A DNA stretch of 64,000 bases from Lycocorax pyrrhopterus obiensis (taxonomy: Eukaryota > Chordata > Aves > Passeriformes > Paradisaeidae): contig JACSVZ010000002.1 in NCBI GenBank assembly GCA_014706295.1, positions 22,292,757-22,356,756 of the forward strand, given 5' to 3'. Every line of letters starts with the position of its first letter. Position 1 is the first letter of the stretch. The notes under the pieces were generated by a model. It ran no database searches. It worked only from the letters and a program-made list of their open reading frames with translations, and was not told where the DNA came from. Shown here one piece after another: positions 21,961-35,804 of the stretch. The translations under genes and the position numbers were made by a program.

Positions 21961-24389
21961 TCGAGATGGCAGATTATAGCAGAGATAGTGGCAGGCAGGT
22001 TGGTGGGACAGAACTGATTAATTATTAATGTAATTGCTAAGCAATCTTTTCTAAGCTGCCAGAGACTACAGCACACATTACTAGAGGTTTCCTAGCAGCA
22101 GTTTTAAATCAGTCTTCTGGTTTGCCTATCAACTCACTTTAGTCTGCTCTTCTGCCTTGTCCTTTATCTCAGACCCACCATGAGTTCCCATGAGTTCTTC
22201 TTTTCTTGCCGTACCACCATTTATCGTAGTTCATTCCTGATCTTTCATTAATCTGCTATATTCTTCTGTCCTGGCTTTGTTTTCGCTTGGTCCCCTCAAA
22301 GTTCTTCTGTCCCATGAATTCATGCCATTAGTGGTATGCGAGCCTCCCTGCTGCTTCAGCGTGCCCTTGTGCTCCTGCCTTTCCAGCTGCCTTCACTCCA
22401 TCCTCTGGGGTACTCCTGAACCTCCTCCAGAGGCTTCAGTCCCCATGGAGCTCCAGGAAGCCTCCCAAATCAGCTCCACCACCACACACTGCAGTGCTTT
22501 GGATTAGAGGACCAGATGCTCAGATGTGCTGTTCTGCTTGTTCAGCTGCAGTATCTCTCATCTGGGGCTGGTCCAGGGCTTGGAGAATGCTTTGTCCAAC
22601 CAAAGCAATAGAAAAATAAAAGAGTGTTTGTTTGCTGTAGTGGGTTATATTGCTGAGGATGTCGAAGGATACAGAGCTGAGTTCCACAATTGAGGCAGGG
22701 GTCAGTGCCACCATCCAGCAGTGTTTCTTTTCATTTCAGCATGATCAGTTTAGATTGTGATCCCCACTGTTACTCCTCATAAGGCTTTAGGGCCAGCACA
22801 ACTGTTCATCTGGTACGCCATGTACTGTACGTCAGTTTGCCATTTCTTTGTCACGTAACTTACTACTTGCCCGCTGTCCCTCATAAAACATCTGTCAATT
22901 AAAGGGTAGGAAGTTGTAATCCTCATCAACAGACACTTTTCTCTAGAAAAACACATAATAAAGTCAAACATCAAAGGTTTGACCTTAAGCCTTAAACATC
23001 ATAAGCCTCTCTTTATTGTTCATTTTTATGTCGTGCATTGTAGCTAAACATTTTTCCTCAATAATATCACACTGCAATATTGTTTTACTTTTTTGTTCTC
23101 CTTCAACTCTTGTTATTTCCTGTATCTCAGCTGTAAATTCATTAAAATGACTGGATATAGAGAGATGTAATTTTTTACTTTTTCCCCCTAAGGAGTCTTT
23201 TTTGTGCCGTTGCCCTCCCAAAGATCCAATTTACATGCTTAAGGTACAGCATTTGATTTTGATTGAAACAATGGATTCACATGTATTCTGAGATAACACA
23301 GCTAACAGCCTGAGTTGGAGGAAAACATTGAAGAATTCAAGTTCAATAAAACCCACTGTACCTTTACATGTGTGCAGATCTCAGACATGTCTGCAGGAAT
23401 GATGTGGTGCTCAGCAGATACACTAAACAGCTGCTCTGCAGACATGAAGGGGGCAAATGCTTTCTACATGTCTGTGAACTGAACATATCATAGATCAAAA
23501 CATAATCTATACATTTAAGACAATCCTGTAGGCACAATATCCTTGTGGCACAGGATCAGAACTTACTTGTATTCTGGTATGTCAGATATGGATTCTGTAT
23601 CCCTGGTATCACTGGAAGAAATATTTGTCTCTTGGATAAGATTTCAGAAGAATACATTTTTAGATGTGTTAAAAATCAAAAGTCTTTCCATGTTCTGTTA
23701 GAATATTGCCTTATAATCAACAACATGATGATATTTATATAATGAATTATTTAATGGTTTTTATTTCAAGATTATTTCCAGTACTCTGTGCAAGTTTTCA
23801 ATGTATTTTCATTGACTGATGTGGTTTCATTATGTTTCGTCAAGAAAATGCTCATTGTTGCATGTTGATTCTTCTGCCTGCAATGCCTTTGAGATTCTGG
23901 CCCCTGAAAAAGATTTATGAAATTACATTAAACTATAGAACTTGGTCTGTGCTCTAGCTAGTTTAAGCTATTTTAAACTAAATTTAAGCATTGAAAAGGG
24001 GCTAAAATTTCATATAGTATTATTGTGTTCATTTTTTCCCCTCACTTTTCCAGAATTTACAGGCCTCTATTCTCTTGCCTGAAGCACACATCTTCTATCT
24101 GATATTTACTGTATCATTCTGTTTAGCAGTATCCTTAAACAAGCATTTGATGGAGCAGTTCATACAACTCACAATTTTTTGTCTTTTGATGATGAAGTCT
24201 TTCCCAAATAAGGAAATCTTTTTAAGCTTAAATGCTTAATATTCCACCAGCTGTGCTGTCATCACTCAAGAAAAGCTTTTGTTGCCTGAACCAAATTCAA
24301 CTATCTAGATGAAGTGCTAAAGTAAACAATTGCTTTCTGGGATATTGGCTGATTACCACTTTGAGAATTTGTCACTTGTCAAAGTAGTT

Positions 24390-24399
24390 TGATTGACAG
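24390..24399 (+). promoter_or_regulatory. PBX-MEIS/PREP-type decamer
   Basis: The ten bases TGATTGACAG match the well-known composite PBX-PREP/MEIS motif (TGATTGACAG). It lies in a complex, repeat-free stretch (about 24300-24480), with a nearby 'GTCACTTGTCAAAG'. One exact 10-mer can easily occur by chance in a window this size, so occupancy is inference only. Confidence 0.3.
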
Positions 24400-25490
24400 A
24401 CCTAATATTTGAATAACACTTAAACATCTTCTGTCCAAAGTTGTGCAATGCTCACATATCAAACTGCCATACACCAAAGTATCAATTTCTGTTTTCACTT
24501 TGTACTTAGGATCATAGTATTGATTTTTGTTCAATTTCTCACTGACTGTCTAGTAGCAAATAAAATATGGGAATTCTAATGTAGTAAGAACTGCATTTTA
24601 AATGTTTCTTGAAAGTTTAATTCACCTTAACTCAAATTCATTTATCGAAAAGTCTGGCAATGCTCAGACCTTTTAAATAGATTGAACTGTCATTCATGCG
24701 GTAGTTGGAGTTGAGCTTCACATTTTCTGCTCACAAGCTAGTAACCACTGAATGAACAACATCATTTTATGAGGAAGTAATAATGTCAGTATTACAAAGG
24801 AAAATGAAATTATTATTTGCTGTATTAAATATTAAAATATCTATTAAAATAATCTGTAATTTCAAAGATGCAAGATAAAAGTTAAAGAATTCATTGTAGC
24901 AGGATAAATAAGAACATGGAAACTTAGATAGATGACCTTATTATTTAGATTAATACAACCAATTTGATAATGTCTGCTTCATATACTTTGGTGATAAAGA
25001 CTTAATATAAAAGGTTCTTTGCAAAATGGGCCATATATGACCATTTGTATTAGGAAAGTTCAGAAAATTTTTTGCTTTAATTGTTATAGTTTATTTTAAA
25101 CTGTTAGTCTTATATATTGCTTTTTGCATATAACAAGTAAAGCATATTAAGAAAGAGATAGCAAGAAAGTAGTATGGACTTCATCTCAGAGAAGAGAGAG
25201 ATGGTCAATATCTGGCCTTTTTCTGTAATCCATTTGGCCAGGTTACAGTATTATCAACATCCCTGTGAGCTAGTTCTCTCTGTTCAAAACGAGAAGTGAA
25301 AGGAGCAAAACTTCTAATCCAGGTGCCACGTCTTGGAGAGCTTAGAGAAAAGTGAGAGCTGAGGATGCAGAGGTTCCCTTTGACTCATCCCACCAAACTG
25401 CAGTGGCACTGACTGAAGCAGGAACAGGGCAGCCACTGTTCTTCAAAAATGGATTGCAGTCGTTTCCTCCCAGACCACACACAGAACCTG

Positions 25491-25582
25491 ATGACAGGGA
25501 CGTTTGAGCATGCCAAAGGGGAAGCCTGGCCAGGAGTCAGGCCATGCTCCCCATAGTATCATGACAGGGAAAGCCTGGCCAG
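25491..25582. repeat. Imperfect direct duplication
   Basis: ATGACAGGGA at 25491-25500 and AAGCCTGGCCAG at 25522-25533 recur as adjacent words at 25561-25570 and 25571-25582. The pattern fits a roughly 70-base tandem duplication in which the second copy lost about 21 bases. Confidence 0.7.
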
Positions 25583-28500
25583 AGAGAAGACTGAGGTGGT
25601 GGAGAAGGTGGCTGAGGGACTTGCTCAAGAGAGGTGTGGGTTTGCTGGCCACAGATCCCGGCTAGTGGGACCAGAGCCAGCAGTTTAAACTCCTTCTTAC
25701 AGTGCCTCCTTCCTACACCAACATCTCTTCTACACACTTCTCCTGAGCCTTCCCTCCTGCCTGCACTTTCCCTCCTTGCTTCTTCTTCTTCTGTTCTAGA
25801 CAGGACAGAGTAAGGACTGTAGGACCACTTGGGAAGCGTGATTTGATTCCTATTGTATTACATTTTCCTACTCTGGCTTAAAGAAAAACCTTCAATAGCC
25901 ATTGCTGGCTATGATTTCACCTTGTTCTTCTCTCCCAGTAGTAAAGCAATGGGAGAAACTTCCTAGGGAACATTTAAATTTTTTTTTCCTTTTCACCTGT
26001 GAATACATTAATTTTATATTTTTGTGTGATTTAGTTCCATGCTTCTTAATGCCAAGCTACACTGCCTGACCTGTACTGAGAAGCTGATCTCTTCCTGGGA
26101 TTAAAAACTACACTCTGTATCATCCTTTTTGCAACATTCAATTTTGGTTGGTGACTGGTGCTTTTCCATCTTAGTTGCAGTACCTGTACTGTCATTTATT
26201 TTTATCACTTATTGTTGTTTTTACAGAATGATGTATGTCGGTGATTTTGTTTTAATATCAATTCAGAACACTGCAGTCACTGTTCAACCAACAAGTACCT
26301 TGCTTCCCTTTATTTGAAGAAATGAAAGTTGCTGAATGCAGATGTATGTGTTTGATAACATCTTTGCTATCTGTACATACAGTTAGAAAAAATCTGCTGG
26401 CTATGCTATTGTAATTTTTCATTTCCTAGTAATTGCTTTCCAGATGCATGTATTATGATCACAGCCAAAGCTGGAACCATTTTCATTTAATCTCTTTTTT
26501 AACTGTACATTATCTTAGCCTGGAGTAAATCAATTTCCTATAGGTTTCCCTAAAGCTTTGAAGAAATGAGACCTTCGCTTCCTGCTTTTGGGTTCTGCAC
26601 TACAGCTGGCAGCACAGACAAGAGAAGAACATTTAGATTACGAATATAGTGAAAGCTGTGAATAAAAGGATTTGGGAGAAAAAAACATTGTTTTAATCTC
26701 TTAATGAGAATGGCAATGTGTGGTCCAGTTTCCATATGATGAGAAAGAAGATGGAAATATATAATCTTACAATTTCGTCTGTCTGAGTTTCTAATTCCAC
26801 AAGTGCACCCAGTCCTGGTTTCCAAAAGCACCTCACATTCTGGCCATTTATTCTCTTGGTAGAACACAGCCACTACTGGAGAAAAAGCACAGGAAGTGAG
26901 AACATTGTGTCATGAAGGTTTGAGAGCCAAGTCGAAACACACAAGGTCAGATCATGCTTAGGGCTACCTTCTCTCTGTGAAGATGAATTCTATTTTCCAA
27001 TAGATCATTATCTTAAGGGTCTAATTTAATGTCTGCCCAGGTATGAACTATTCTATGTCAGCAAGTAGTGAAACCAGTGGGAGTGGATTAGTAGACTAAA
27101 GCTACTAGTACTACAGGAATTTTAGAGGAAGAAAACCGTAGTCTGGTCCAGTGTTCATCCACTACAGGTTGGAGTATAATACAGGCACTCCTGGAGTGTG
27201 TCTTCAAGTCCATGTGCTTTGAGACTATAATGTGAACCAAAGCTCATTCAGTGACCAGGAGATCTGTTTAAAAATGCATTCCTGAAAGGAATGAAAAGTC
27301 TGATGCAGATGCACAGTATGAAATCATCTACTAGGTCATGAACCTCATAAAGTTTGAGGGCTAATGACATCCTACTATTTGGGGTTGAAGGTGTAGTTTA
27401 TAATATAGAAGAAATTGAGAATATACCTTAACTCATGCCACCTCTTGGGTTTCAAGAGCACTTTAAAAGCTGTACAGTTCATAAGATGCATTTTGTATTG
27501 TGCTATATTTTAAGACCTCATCCATTTCTCCATGGGTGATTTTTAAGCAGGCACAGTAATTATGCTAGAAGTATTTGAATCACACAGTAGACATTTTCAT
27601 GTTTTTATGCAAATACAGATCACAGCCTATCTCTATAATTTAGAAAACTGTTTTCTTTGCCAAAGTGGTTGGGAAATCTGTGGCTCCTAATGGTACATTT
27701 TTTCTGTAATTTGCATTGAGTGTATATTGCATCTTCAAGGCTGAAGAAAGAAGGAAACACAACACTGAGGGCTACCTGAAAAGCTGTTCATTTGTGCGTA
27801 TATTAACATCAGAAGTGTGCCCACCCCCTCATCTCTGGTAGGTGAAGACGTACAGCTCATTCCTCTAACACAGGAACTAACACCATTATGGCTCTAGTAT
27901 TGTCTTATTTAGAGTGCAAATGTGTTGTATTTACAGGTGATCTCTCACCAGCTGTTTATACCAAGTAGTTTTCACTTCCAAAGCTGTCTGTAAGAAACTG
28001 GCAGGCAACTACCGCTCTTTCCTTGCATCTCAGCCACTCTCACAGCCAGTATTTGGATTTTCTTTTATTCCTGTTAATGGCATGAGGATGGTGGAAGGTC
28101 AGGCATCCAGCTCAGTCATTCTAAAGTCTGTGAAATGCACAATTTAAAGGCGGGAGCAAGGTTGGGAGGGCATAGGGGTTTTCAGACCTGTAAGGCACAC
28201 AGAGGGGATGTGTCAGTTCACACATTTAGTAGCCACAGCAAGTGCTTGCTCCTGTGGCCCTGTGCTCAGTGCTAGCTCAGATACTAGCTTGGAATCCCTG
28301 TGCCGAAGACAAGGTGCGTAAGGTCCTGGAGGAAATATTGGGGGGCCACATCTGCCAGGTTTTTAAAACAGCTCTCCCTTGGACCCATTTCATCTTAAAC
28401 ATTTGTGGTGAATCATGTGATGTTTTGGGAAGCTGGCAAGCGTGGGTCTGTAAGGTTCCAGTTTTGGTTCTGCTCTGCACATACTGACAGTGAAGATGAG

Positions 28501-31374
28501 GAACATGAAGCATCCTTTGAGCAGACACGTTAGTGTCATGGTAGCTGTATGAGGCTTGCTGATGAATAGTCTTTGAGCCCATGTCATTTTAGGATTTCTC
28601 TTCTGGCCAGTGCCAGCTTCAGATGAGTTTAGGAGGCGTTCCCGCTACTCATCAGTGAGTTGGTAGCATTGTGATGTATTTCCTCTTTCAGTTCAGAGCA
28701 TTTTTATCCCTGCTATGAAAAGTTTGAGTGGGGGAGGGCTTCTTGTACCCTATTCCAGTTTCATATCCAGTTATGGACATTTGCACTTGGGGTGCAGGGT
28801 GAGCTATGGTCCTTTATATTTCAGCCTTGTGATCTTTGATGAAAATGCATTCTACCTTACACTTGGGGTTCCTGTCTTACCTCACACTGCTATGTGGTGC
28901 TGCTGTATGGATTCTTCCTTTTTTCATTTGTAGCTAAAAGTAATAATAATGTGTTTTCTGTCAAATATTAATTCTGCACAATCCCTTCCAGTAACCACAA
29001 ACTTAGATATGGTAGGATTTTAGAGCTTGAATGCTAACTTGATTGTGCTAGGTGTTCATGCCCGTGAACCTCCAGAGTTGTGGGGTTTTTTCCACCCGTG
29101 ACCCTGAGGCTTGAAAGGATGTTGAGAGTATTTTTCTTGCTGTTAGGAGAAGGTTTTCTGAAGATTGTTAATTTTCAAGTTTTTAATGGCAGGTTACTAT
29201 TTGGAAGTCTTGTCTACACTGACCAGTGTGACTGTTTATTTCCAGTGCTGATCTGTCACAAATATGACACAGACAAGTTTGATGCGTTTTTCCAGCTTTA
29301 AAGTTTTATTTTCCAATCTGTGTCTTAGTCTTCTGCATGATTGGTTGATTTCACATGTCTTGACCAGTATTTCCAGCCACTTCAAAAGTAGAATAATTAA
29401 AATGGGACTGAATAATTCTAATCCATACATGCCTTTGCTAAATAGACTTTTGTTTTTTATCTGGTGCTCTATGGATAGTGTTCATTAATTTTTATGTTGT
29501 TTAGCTATGTCAAGCAGATTAAGGCTTGGTAAAATGTATGTGGAAATATAACAGGCTTCTAAATTCTTAGGCTAAAACCTGTAACACAGAGTAACCCACT
29601 TTGGTTATAAAAGTGACTACTGAGATAGCTCCAGGTTCTTTTGCAGTGTTATTGCCAAAGATGATTTTCAGCTTCTAAGGTGACCAAATAATTTTGGAAA
29701 ACTCTTAAGAAAATTATCTCATTATCTTTGTGGTCACATTATCCAGTGAAAAGGCAAGGCTCTTTTTTCTCTGTTCTGGAGAAATAATAATGATAATTAG
29801 TGGTCCTTAATTATGATCCCTTCATTCTGCAATGTAGCTTTTAAATAGAGAAAACAATCCTATTCTGGTTCATTTCATTTTCAGTCTTTTTAGATTCAGT
29901 CCTGAAATAAGTGAAAAGGACAATGTAGTGAACAGGACTGTGTAGAGTGAACATAACTAGACACTTTTTTTCCAGGTATTCAGATTTGGGTCATGTGAAA
30001 TGTTTTCAAAATCTACACTTTTGCAAATTATTTTGATTTGAACAGCCCATATGTTTTGTAAACATATTTTCTAAATTGAATGCTTGAATTGTATTGTTAG
30101 GAAATAATTTAGACTTTCAAAGTAGCTGCTGAATAATGTCAACATGCACTAGAAAGTACAAATATCAAAAATGCAGTGGTTTGGGTACAGCAAAATATTT
30201 CCTTTGGATTGGTTGTGTTTTAAAATTATCAGTTAATCAAAATTATATTCATTGGTCAACCAGAAACAATATTTTGTTATTTCCCTGTGTTATTCAAAGG
30301 GCTGTTGTTCAATTCCTGTTTAAAGAATAGACCGGAATGCCTTTGAATAAGACATATAATTTCTTTTCATTACTTTTTTCTTTCTTTTTTAAGAGGGGAA
30401 AATGTCAAAAATCTGTAACTGCCAAGAGTATTGAACACAATAATCTGTTAATTCTGTTAATATTTTAAGATTCTTAGCTAGTAAATCGAGCAATAGCATA
30501 TAATACCCAAGAAATGCTTTACTCTGCAAACTACAATCTATGCTATCTAAGTGGGGTAAGGAAAGCAGTGAAATGTACTTGCTTATTTGGTTTTCAGTCA
30601 GATTACATTACCTCTAGGAGAAAAGGAGTTGCAAAGAGAAGAAAGGTGGTAGTAATGCACTGGTACATTCCTTTAATGTCAGTGAAAATGCTGCTACACT
30701 CTTCCTCCTGGAGCAGATTTTCAAGTGCTTTCTTTCACAGCCAATACGGGATCTGATATTGTTCTTATTTGAACTACTTTTTATTAGATGAGGTACAGAT
30801 AATCCTGGAGATTGTGTGATGATGATGCCTGTTTGCCCTTTTGCATCGCTAAACTGCCATCTCTTCTGTCCTTCCTTTCCCAGTACCAAGTAGAGGCACT
30901 GAAACCACTTGAGAAAGAAAGTAGTGGAAGTTGTGATCATGGTGAGAAGTGTCCTGAGAGGCTGCCACTCATCCTTGATTATGTCTCAGATACTTCAGCA
31001 CCATCCTCAAAACATGTCAGATTTTCTCTGGCCATTGTAGAATTTTAATATGCTTCCAAAGGGCCTCTTTTGTTAATGTATTCAGGAAACACACAGGACA
31101 TACCTTCCTTGAAGAGGATTTTTCTTTTGCTTTTAGTTGTGTCAAGCAGTAAAATCAATGAGCCTTATTGCTCCCAAAATCAATGAATGCTGGCTCCTAC
31201 TGCTTTGTGGGACCCTAATGTTGCTGTTATTGCTGCCCTTGTGACTTCAGGAGCTCTCTACCAGCAGGATATTGACTGCCCTTCCTAGCATCAAGGGGAG
31301 GAGATCCTTCCTGATTAGGCCTGGAAGTTCATTCTGGAAGCTTATTCTGTAAAATATTCTGTTGATGTAAGATA

Positions 31375-31399
31375 TATGTGTGTATATATATATATATAT

Positions 31400-31431
<32 letters not shown>

Positions 31432-31530
31432 TTATTTATTTATTTTGGTTTGGTTTTGGGTTTTTTGTTGTTTGTTTGGTTTGGGTTGAGGTTTTTTTTG
31501 TTTGTTTGTTTGTTTTTTGTTTTTTATGTC
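31375..31530. repeat. (TA)n-(CA)n-(TA)n block with T/G-rich tail
   Basis: An alternating TA run (about 31383-31400) is followed by about six CA units (31400-31412), a second TA run (31412-31430), TTTA units, and about 85 bases of T/G-rich (TTTG)-like sequence. The two TA tracts are mutually complementary and can fold on each other with the CA tract as loop. The short open frames across it (YIYIYI...HTHT) are products of the repeat and not genes. Confidence 0.93.
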
Positions 31531-33929
31531 TCCCTCTGGATTGTTTTCCACTGGAAGAAGCATTATCGATAAAGTTCTTCTGTCTTCCACCACCCTTGTT
31601 TTGCCCCACTTTCATTAAATAAAACAAAATTTATATGTTTGAGGTGGAGGTTTTGTTTTCATGAAGCCCCTTTTTTAACTTTTTCATTCTCAGGCTTTCT
31701 TTGCTACTGGAAAGATAACAAGACTTTCAACATACTGCATTTTACTTGGCATCAAGTTCTCAACACTGAGGAATTCTTACGAGTTGGTAACATAGCAAAT
31801 GAGGGAGTTAGGTGGGTCCACTCCCTGTCCATCACAGGTAACTGTACAAGAGGTGTCTAGTCCAGAAGGGGTGCTGGGCATGTGCCATCAGCACCATACT
31901 TGAAAGGAACGATGGTGATATCATCCTATAAACACATTGTCCAGCTTTTTAGGTCACTTTTAGTAAAGAGATGTAAAAAAAGGATCTCAGGGTTTCCAGG
32001 AAGTAAAGGAAAATTATTTTGGGATTTATTTCCTGAATAATTTTAAAGGAATAGGAGGTTTTTTTCTTGTTTTCAGGCTTTTGTGGTATTTGCTTTTGGT
32101 TTGCTTCAAAGTTACCATTATCTAGCTTGAGCTACAGCAGCACTGTGCAAACTGAGCAGGGTTTAAATGTCTCGTGTAAGGGCCTTTCCCATGTGTACCA
32201 TAAGAACATGAGGTCTGGGTAAACAGCTGGATTATTTGGGCAGTGAGGATAGCAGAGCAGTTCCAGTCCTTCCAAGGCTGAGTGGTGACAGCAGGGAAGG
32301 GAATAAGGATTCTGTCCCCATCAGTCAGAAGGCAGAAGTCTTGAGATAAATTATGACTGCAAGGAAAAAATGTGTACTTGCAATGTAAACTGCAGAGACT
32401 CTGTCCTGGTGGGAAATGTGAATGCCATTATAATGCTACCTCCCGTACATAATACATAAATTAACGGATTAATTTAATTATTTATCTTTCAACATTTTCT
32501 CACCTGCCAGAATGGAAATGCTGGTAGTAGCTGTGATAAGCACAAAAAAAATCTATGCTATTCTTCCTTTATTAATGACTTTTAGTCACTGGAAAGTCTC
32601 AGACTATTAAGATATACAGAGATATCTTCATAAGAGACAAGAAGAAATCACATGGGATTGTTATACATTCATTGATTCAGTCCAAGACTGGTACACAGTC
32701 TTACATGAAATTGCTTCTAATGTTCTAATTTTTCTAATGTCTTTGAACTTTCTAGGAATGTTGCTACAATTTTTTTTTTCTTCACACTGTTTTTTTAAAA
32801 TTACACAGTACCAGAAATAACCAACAGCTGAAGAAAAAAGTCCCAACAAAGGCCTTATGGTTCTGTTCAGTTTTTGGAGGTTTTGATTGCTGTTTTTCTG
32901 TTACCCATTCTCCCACTGCATAGCCCAAATTTTGGAGTCATTATTCCATCATTCACTCCTCCATGGCTTCCTAATGGGATAATTAGCTGGTGTAAAGACT
33001 TTGAACACAAACTAACTTGGGTGGTGAGCTGGACCATGTGTGGTCACACTGTGTCGTACTGATAACGTTCTGTTGTCACTTCTCGGGTCTACTCTGAAGG
33101 TTTCAACCAGAGTTAAAATCTAGAGGGTATTTTTTCTTCAGTTTTTCTGCATGAGCATGACTTTGCTAATATTCTACGCAGTATGCAATATCCTATAACT
33201 GTCAGGGACTGTATAAATAATAGAAAGAATTTGCATGCTGACCTGCCATTATGTCTGTTTAGAGCAGACAGTGAACTTGCTCGGCTTGTTAATATTCTAG
33301 TTCCCCAGCAATCAATCTGCTTCAATATTTATGTGACCCAATAAAGTTTATTTTTCTTGGGTTTTAAATTATGTTGTTGCATCTTCCTTTATATCTCTAA
33401 AATTCAGTCTGGCTTGTTTTTCATTTGGATCATAAAATGTGGATATCATACCTTCACCCTGCCCCTGTAGTCATTTGTCTGTGTGGTCACAGAGGACTTA
33501 CTTTGCTTTCCTGGGCACCGTGGACATGGTTGATCATTGTACAATTGCAATCTGTTGACCTCCATGTATCCCTTGTGTTTGTCTTTCTCAGGGTGCTTTC
33601 TCCCTTTATGTAATTTAAAGCTCAGATCCTATGTATTGAAATTAACATTTTGATATAAAAATGCTGCTGTTATAAACAAATACCTCAGCTACTATAAAAC
33701 AAACAGATAAAAAGAATAAACATACTGAGTCAGTGGAGGCTGATAAAGTGCAGACACTGCTTTAGGCTATCTCTGCACAGTGCAGGCTTAACCCACCCAT
33801 CAGATATAGCTCTTTTTTTTCTACGAGGTCACTAAAGACATTCTCTGTTTCTAAAAGTAATTTTCGGTCACTGGTGATAAGCAGAGTAATCTTTCCCAAT
33901 ATTTCTGGTAGTTTGGAAATTTAACTGGA

Positions 33930-34180
33930 GGTGGTGTGATGTGAGCAGACCAGACCTGCTCCTGCTCCCGGAGAGGCAAATCGCTGACTCTCCACCACCT
34001 GCAAGCTTACGAGCAGGAGAAGAGGATCACTTTACAGACCTTGAACTTTTAATGGCTCTGGGAGGTGATTGAGTAACTGTCTTTTTGTCTGTTAATGAGA
34101 TAAATGCTCTGTTTATCTCATTGAAATGTCATATTAGTTTATAATAAGTATTTAAACATGCCAACAATTCCAAAGAATAG
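33930..34180. promoter_or_regulatory. Candidate non-coding regulatory element with paired GATA sites
   Basis: This is a complex, repeat-free block. Inside it AATGAGATAAA (34094-34104) and TTTATCTCATT (34112-34122) form a perfect 11-base inverted repeat with a 7-base spacer. Each arm carries a GATA-factor word (AGATAA, and its complement TTATCT). Opposed GATA sites a short distance apart are a known enhancer arrangement. The flanks hold 'GTTAATGAG' and TTATAATAAG-type words. Whether the block is conserved or active is inference. Confidence 0.35.
34094..34122. repeat. Perfect 11-base inverted repeat, 7-base spacer
   Basis: The arms at 34094-34104 and 34112-34122 are exact reverse complements, with spacer TGCTCTG. 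Each arm contains one GATA-type word in opposite orientation. Confidence 0.9.
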
Positions 34181-35057
34181 TTGGAAAGATGTACTGTCTG
34201 TGTTGAAAAAGCATTTGTATCATACACAAAAGCATCCTATTAAGTGCTTTAGAGGATGACAACAGGTTGCAAATTGTCCCTCTCTGCCAGTCTGAGGCCC
34301 GTGTAATGCTCCTCTTGCACCTCCTCTGCAGTGACAGAACCAGCCTTCTCAGGGATGCCTGCTGCAGTCACACTGGGGCTTGGAAAGAGAAGGTCCTGGG
34401 TTTGATCACGCCTCAGACTTTTTACCCTTGTTCTCTTTGTGCCTAACTGTGTAGCAGTGGATTAAGTGACAGCAGAGACACCTCTACAGCAGGGCCATGG
34501 TGAGAACACACGTCTGGGCTGGGCACCCCTTGGAGCTCCTGCCTCAGTGCAACCAGCAGCTGCTGCCCTGCATGCCTGGCAGAGCTGGCCACAGACTGAG
34601 AGGCTGCTACCCTGGAAACGTATGAGACAGAGGAGCTAGTGACCCAGAGGTGGGATGGAAATCAGCATCCCACCAGCACGAGGAAAGTGCATTTGTGTAA
34701 GAGACACGGCAGGTCTGCAGTTCTTCACAATGATGTTATTATCCAGCATCCTCCCAGTTTCCTCTGTACTAGCCTTTATCAGTCCACCTGTGAAAGTTCA
34801 GCAGGAAAACAATTACAGCCTTTCTGGATCTTGCTCGCTGTTTTTCCAGGCATGTGTTGTAAACTCAAAATATAAAAGGCATTGGTGGACTGTTTCTGTC
34901 TTAACTTCAAAAGAAACAGAATTTTCTAAAGCTGTTTGGATCTGCGTGGGGCAGCATCAGGACAATTTATTCATCCAGAGTTACGCATCACAACTTCTCT
35001 CAGAGAATTTCTGCTTCCCATATGATTTTAACCTCCTTTTTAGCTGTAGAATGACTG

Positions 35058-35120
35058 GACTGTCATTAAAATCAATGGAAATTTCCCCTAGCAGTTAACT
35101 AGAGCAGGGTACAATCCTTA
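35058..35120 (+). repeat. Possible ancient interspersed repeat trace
   Basis: 'GTCATTAAAATCAATGGAAA' followed by 'GAGCAGGGTACAATCC' resembles a degenerate form of the recurrent bird/turtle unit 'CCATTGACTTCAATGG...GAGCAGGAT'. The match is short and from memory. Chance resemblance is possible. Confidence 0.3.
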
Positions 35121-35804
35121 GCATCTATTCAAAGACCACACAAAACACTGATGTCAATAGAAATCCTCTTATTTGCATTGCTGAGCTCCTAACCCCCCAC
35201 TGGAGAGGAAGGACAGGACACTCAGCTAATGTGTATGTAACATGCTGGGGAAGAAAACTTGTCATGGCATTGCAGTTTTTCCTCTTTTTCATGCAGACTC
35301 GTTAATTTGCTAAACCAGATGTTTCTGAGCCTGGCAGATCTATTAATCTGTGTATTTTCCAGTTTGCCAAACATTAAATTACCAGAAAAGTAAATGGAAC
35401 CTCTCATTTACTTCTAGTGCTTAAAATCTCCTAACATTATCTAAAAGTGCTTCAAGCAAGAAACAAAAGGGAATAACCAAAGCCTACAACATCCTTGAGG
35501 TTCCATTCATCTCCTCATGAGGGAGCAGCCTTCCTCTTCTGGAGGAGCTCTGTGCACATGTATTAGAGTAATTTCCTCTGACAGTTCTCCTGATAGAGAG
35601 GAATATTCCTCCAGTTATGGTATCTCCAGAGGCATCCCTGCATAAAAAGCATGTCTGCACTATTAGAGGAATCATGTTAATGGGTCTAAAATGTTTCAGT
35701 CAGGGAACTGAAAAATTTAGTGAGGATATTACAGTGTAGAAGCATTTTGTTTTTGGGATATGTCCACGTGTGAGCTATTGACTCATCTGTATTTAACTTC
35801 TCAC

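Larger units (their letters stand above)
21961..31374. other. Long unique stretch without recognisable gene
   Basis: I see no convincing exon, RNA gene or transposon in this 9.4 kb. The base composition is mostly AT-rich, with a few richer patches (22.3-22.5, 25.4-25.7 and 28.2-28.6 kb). Open frames are at most about 108 codons and usually have equally long frames on the other strand, which argues against coding. Items listed separately are the PBX-MEIS-like decamer at 24390 and the direct repeat at 25491-25582. Confidence 0.5.

Noticed and set aside
30993..31008. REST/NRSE-like TTCAGCACCAT
   Set aside because: Only the left half of the motif matches; the GGACAG half is missing.
34390..34455. 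Words resembling a MIR-type SINE ('GGTCCTGGGTTTGATCACGC', 'TTCTCTTTGTGCCTAACTGT')
   Set aside because: Only two short resemblances with poor spacing. The first also looks superficially like a tRNA T-arm but has no paired stem.
34655..35098. 147-codon plus-strand open frame
   Set aside because: It has no domain; its 3' part overlaps an ancient-repeat-like trace; overlapping frames are open too.
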